This document shows positions 62,613-64,000 of a stretch of DNA of 64,000 nt, piece after piece. A program made the position numbers and the translations under genes. The first letter of the stretch is position 1. Every line of letters begins with the position of its first letter. Origin of the DNA: Spirosoma agri (GTDB taxonomy: Bacteria; Bacteroidota; Bacteroidia; Cytophagales; Spirosomataceae); NCBI RefSeq assembly GCF_010747415.1, contig NZ_JAAGNZ010000001.1, forward strand, positions 1,798,001-1,862,000. Direction: 5' to 3'. The notes beneath the pieces were generated by a model. The model did not search any database. It saw only the letters and a list, made by a program, of their open reading frames with translations, and was not told the DNA's origin.

Positions 62613-64000
62613 ATGCGCTGGTCTGCCAAAACCAAAGATGAACTAGTGGCCGAAATCGAACGGCTTCATAACGAACGCGACGGGGTCATGCTGGCAGATG
62701 CTCACTATACAGATGTCCGTCAAACACTCGATCAGCTTAACCTGATTGGGGTCACCGTCGACCAGCAGGGGACGCTGGTTTACGTCAATCCTTATACCTA
62801 TCGGGTTACGGCCTGGCAATCAGAAGATATTATCGGGAAAAGCTTTTTCGATGTATTTATTCCGGCAGCCGACCGGGCGCGTCTCGAACTGGAGTTTGAA
62901 GAAGCACTTCTCCGGGGAAGTGCACCCGAACAGAAAGATATCAGTTTGCTGACGCGTAGCGGTGCCGTTCGGAATGTTCAACTGAACTCGTTCGTTATCA
63001 ATCCGCTAAACGACCATAAGTTAGCGTCGTTCACGCTCATCGGCGAAGACATCACTAACAAACGGCGGGTCGCTTCGGCCCTGTCCAACACCAACGCGCA
63101 GTTGCAGGATCTGGTCGATAACACGTCGGATCTGATTCAGCTGCTAACCCTCGACGGTAAGTTTATTTTCGTCAACCGGGCCTGGCGTGACGTGCTGGGC
63201 TACAGTTCCGACGAGATGGCCGCGCTCAATCTGCGCGATGTCCTGCATCCCGATTATGCCAATAGCACTCTGGCGTTGCTGAAGCGCATCCAGAACGGGG
63301 ACAAACTGCCTTACGTTGAAACGGTTTTTCGGAGCAAAACGGGTAAAACGCTCTTTCTGTCCGGGAGTGTAAACTGCCGTTTCGACAATGGCCGTCCGAC
63401 TGCGTTCCGGTGTATCCTGCACGATACGACGGGCAAGATCAGGGCCGAGAAGTCGCAAAAGCTCTACTACAGCATTGCCAACTGGACGATCAACACGCCG
63501 AATCTGGACGAGCTGTATCATAAAATCCATGAAGAACTGGGCAACATTATTTACGCCCGCAACTTCTTCATTGCCCTCTATGATTCCAGCAAAACCTACC
63601 TGTCGTTCCCGTATTATGTCGATGAGTATTTTGGGGGCAACATGCGGTTCACCAAGCGGAGGCTGGGAAACGGCCTCACCGAATACACCATCAATGCGAA
63701 CAAACCGCTGTTTCTGTACGAGAAAGATATTCGGCAGCTGGCCGAAAAACATCAGATCGATCTTTATGGACAGCTTCAGCCCGAGGTGATGCTGACGGCT
63801 CCGTTGCGAATTGGCGACGAGATAACGGGAATCATCGGGGTGAAATCGTACGACGATCCGCAGGCGTATGGCCCCCGCGATCTGGAGCTGCTGGAATTTA
63901 TCTCGGGCCAGGTCGCGCTGGCGATTGCCCGCAAGCAGTCGGAGGCCGCGCTGGATAAGCAGAACGCCCGATTGAACGCTATTTTCGATAGTAGCACGTA
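62613..64000 (+). CDS. PAS/GAF sensor protein, 3' truncated by the window
   Basis: Open to the last base: 462 codons, the frame continuing beyond the window. ATG 62613 starts with a charged helix (MRWSAKTKDELVAEIERLHN). A PAS-like domain follows at about 35-150 (LNLIGVTVDQQGTLVYVNPY and IIGKSFFDVFIPAADR), a second at about 165-280 (FVNRAWRDVLGYSSDEM, LHPDYANSTLALLK), then a GAF domain at about 285-450 (NIIYARNFFIALYDSSKT, LTAPLRIGDEITGIIGVKSY, ELLEFISGQVALAIARKQ). A third PAS-type segment is starting at the edge. A histidine kinase domain is expected downstream but is not visible, so it could also be a diguanylate cyclase or phosphatase regulator. No transmembrane segment is seen. Confidence 0.85.
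   Translation, partial: MRWSAKTKDELVAEIERLHNERDGVMLADAHYTDVRQTLDQLNLIGVTVDQQGTLVYVNPYTYRVTAWQSEDIIGKSFFDVFIPAADRARLELEFEEALLRGSAPEQKDISLLTRSGAVRNVQLNSFVINPLNDHKLASFTLIGEDITNKRRVASALSNTNAQLQDLVDNTSDLIQLLTLDGKFIFVNRAWRDVLGYSSDEMAALNLRDVLHPDYANSTLALLKRIQNGDKLPYVETVFRSKTGKTLFLSGSVNCRFDNGRPTAFRCILHDTTGKIRAEKSQKLYYSIANWTINTPNLDELYHKIHEELGNIIYARNFFIALYDSSKTYLSFPYYVDEYFGGNMRFTKRRLGNGLTEYTINANKPLFLYEKDIRQLAEKHQIDLYGQLQPEVMLTAPLRIGDEITGIIGVKSYDDPQAYGPRDLELLEFISGQVALAIARKQSEAALDKQNARLNAIFDSST

Overview
The window looks like chromosomal DNA from a Cytophagales member of the Bacteroidota, most like Spirosoma or a close relative. The evidence is moderate GC, many secreted proteins with N-terminal signals ending in A-Q or lipoprotein Cys, families typical of that phylum (DUF2911, DUF4920, outer-membrane beta-barrel proteins with a carboxypeptidase-like N-domain, LytS/LytTR pairs, SerB-SerA fusion, SbsA-type Ig lipoproteins), and Bacteroidota-type -7 promoter boxes (TAnnTTTG). 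This is inference from protein families; no rRNA or tRNA gene was seen.

Layout. 1-9 kb: 3' end of uxaC, an epoxide-hydrolase-like enzyme, a secreted amidohydrolase, small secreted proteins, an M13 metallopeptidase, a compact DUF559 nuclease gene bounded by inverted repeats (a probable small mobile element), a spore-photoproduct-lyase-like radical SAM protein and a DinB protein. 9-16 kb: a beta-barrel protein, then serine biosynthesis (serC plus a SerB-SerA fusion) behind a YheT-type hydrolase, and an acyl-CoA dehydrogenase. 16-28 kb: DUF2911, a probable barrel protein, a short Cys-Cys-Cys leader-like ORF upstream of a thioredoxin-fold protein, cyanophycinase-like peptidase, metY, an FAD oxidoreductase, a PhyH dioxygenase, a secreted pair of unknown function, Dabb, ThuA and a TAT-exported sugar isomerase-like protein. 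28-36 kb: outer-membrane beta-barrel protein, LytS/LytTR two-component pair, sialate O-acetylesterase. 36-48 kb: housekeeping and small conserved genes (DUF4174, orphan GroES, yidD, lgt, S12 serine hydrolase, alkyltransferase-like protein, DUF3109, MltD-like LysM transglycosylase, O-methyltransferase, DUF2237, dtd, GNAT, mgtE, rsmA). 48-50 kb: Ig lipoprotein. 50-62 kb: the most unusual locus. The window ends in a PAS/GAF sensor protein.

The stand-out region is 50.3-59.8 kb. Six same-strand genes encode a vWA-like lipoprotein, a small three-helix membrane protein, a tubulin/FtsZ-like NTPase, a 1188-residue actin/Hsp70-fold ATPase with a ~590-residue N-terminal region that I do not recognise, a membrane-anchored coiled-coil protein, and a membrane protein joining a helical N-region, an Ig-like domain and a C-terminal WG-type repeat. 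A tubulin-like and an actin-like NTPase side by side with envelope-facing partners suggest a membrane-linked, filament- or chaperone-based apparatus. Its function cannot be read from sequence. Two secreted proteins of the opposite strand abut it at the 3' side.

Regulatory architecture is dominated by long perfect inverted repeats at gene ends, many at convergent junctions, consistent with bidirectional terminators; one 44-bp perfect palindrome sits inside the serine operon.
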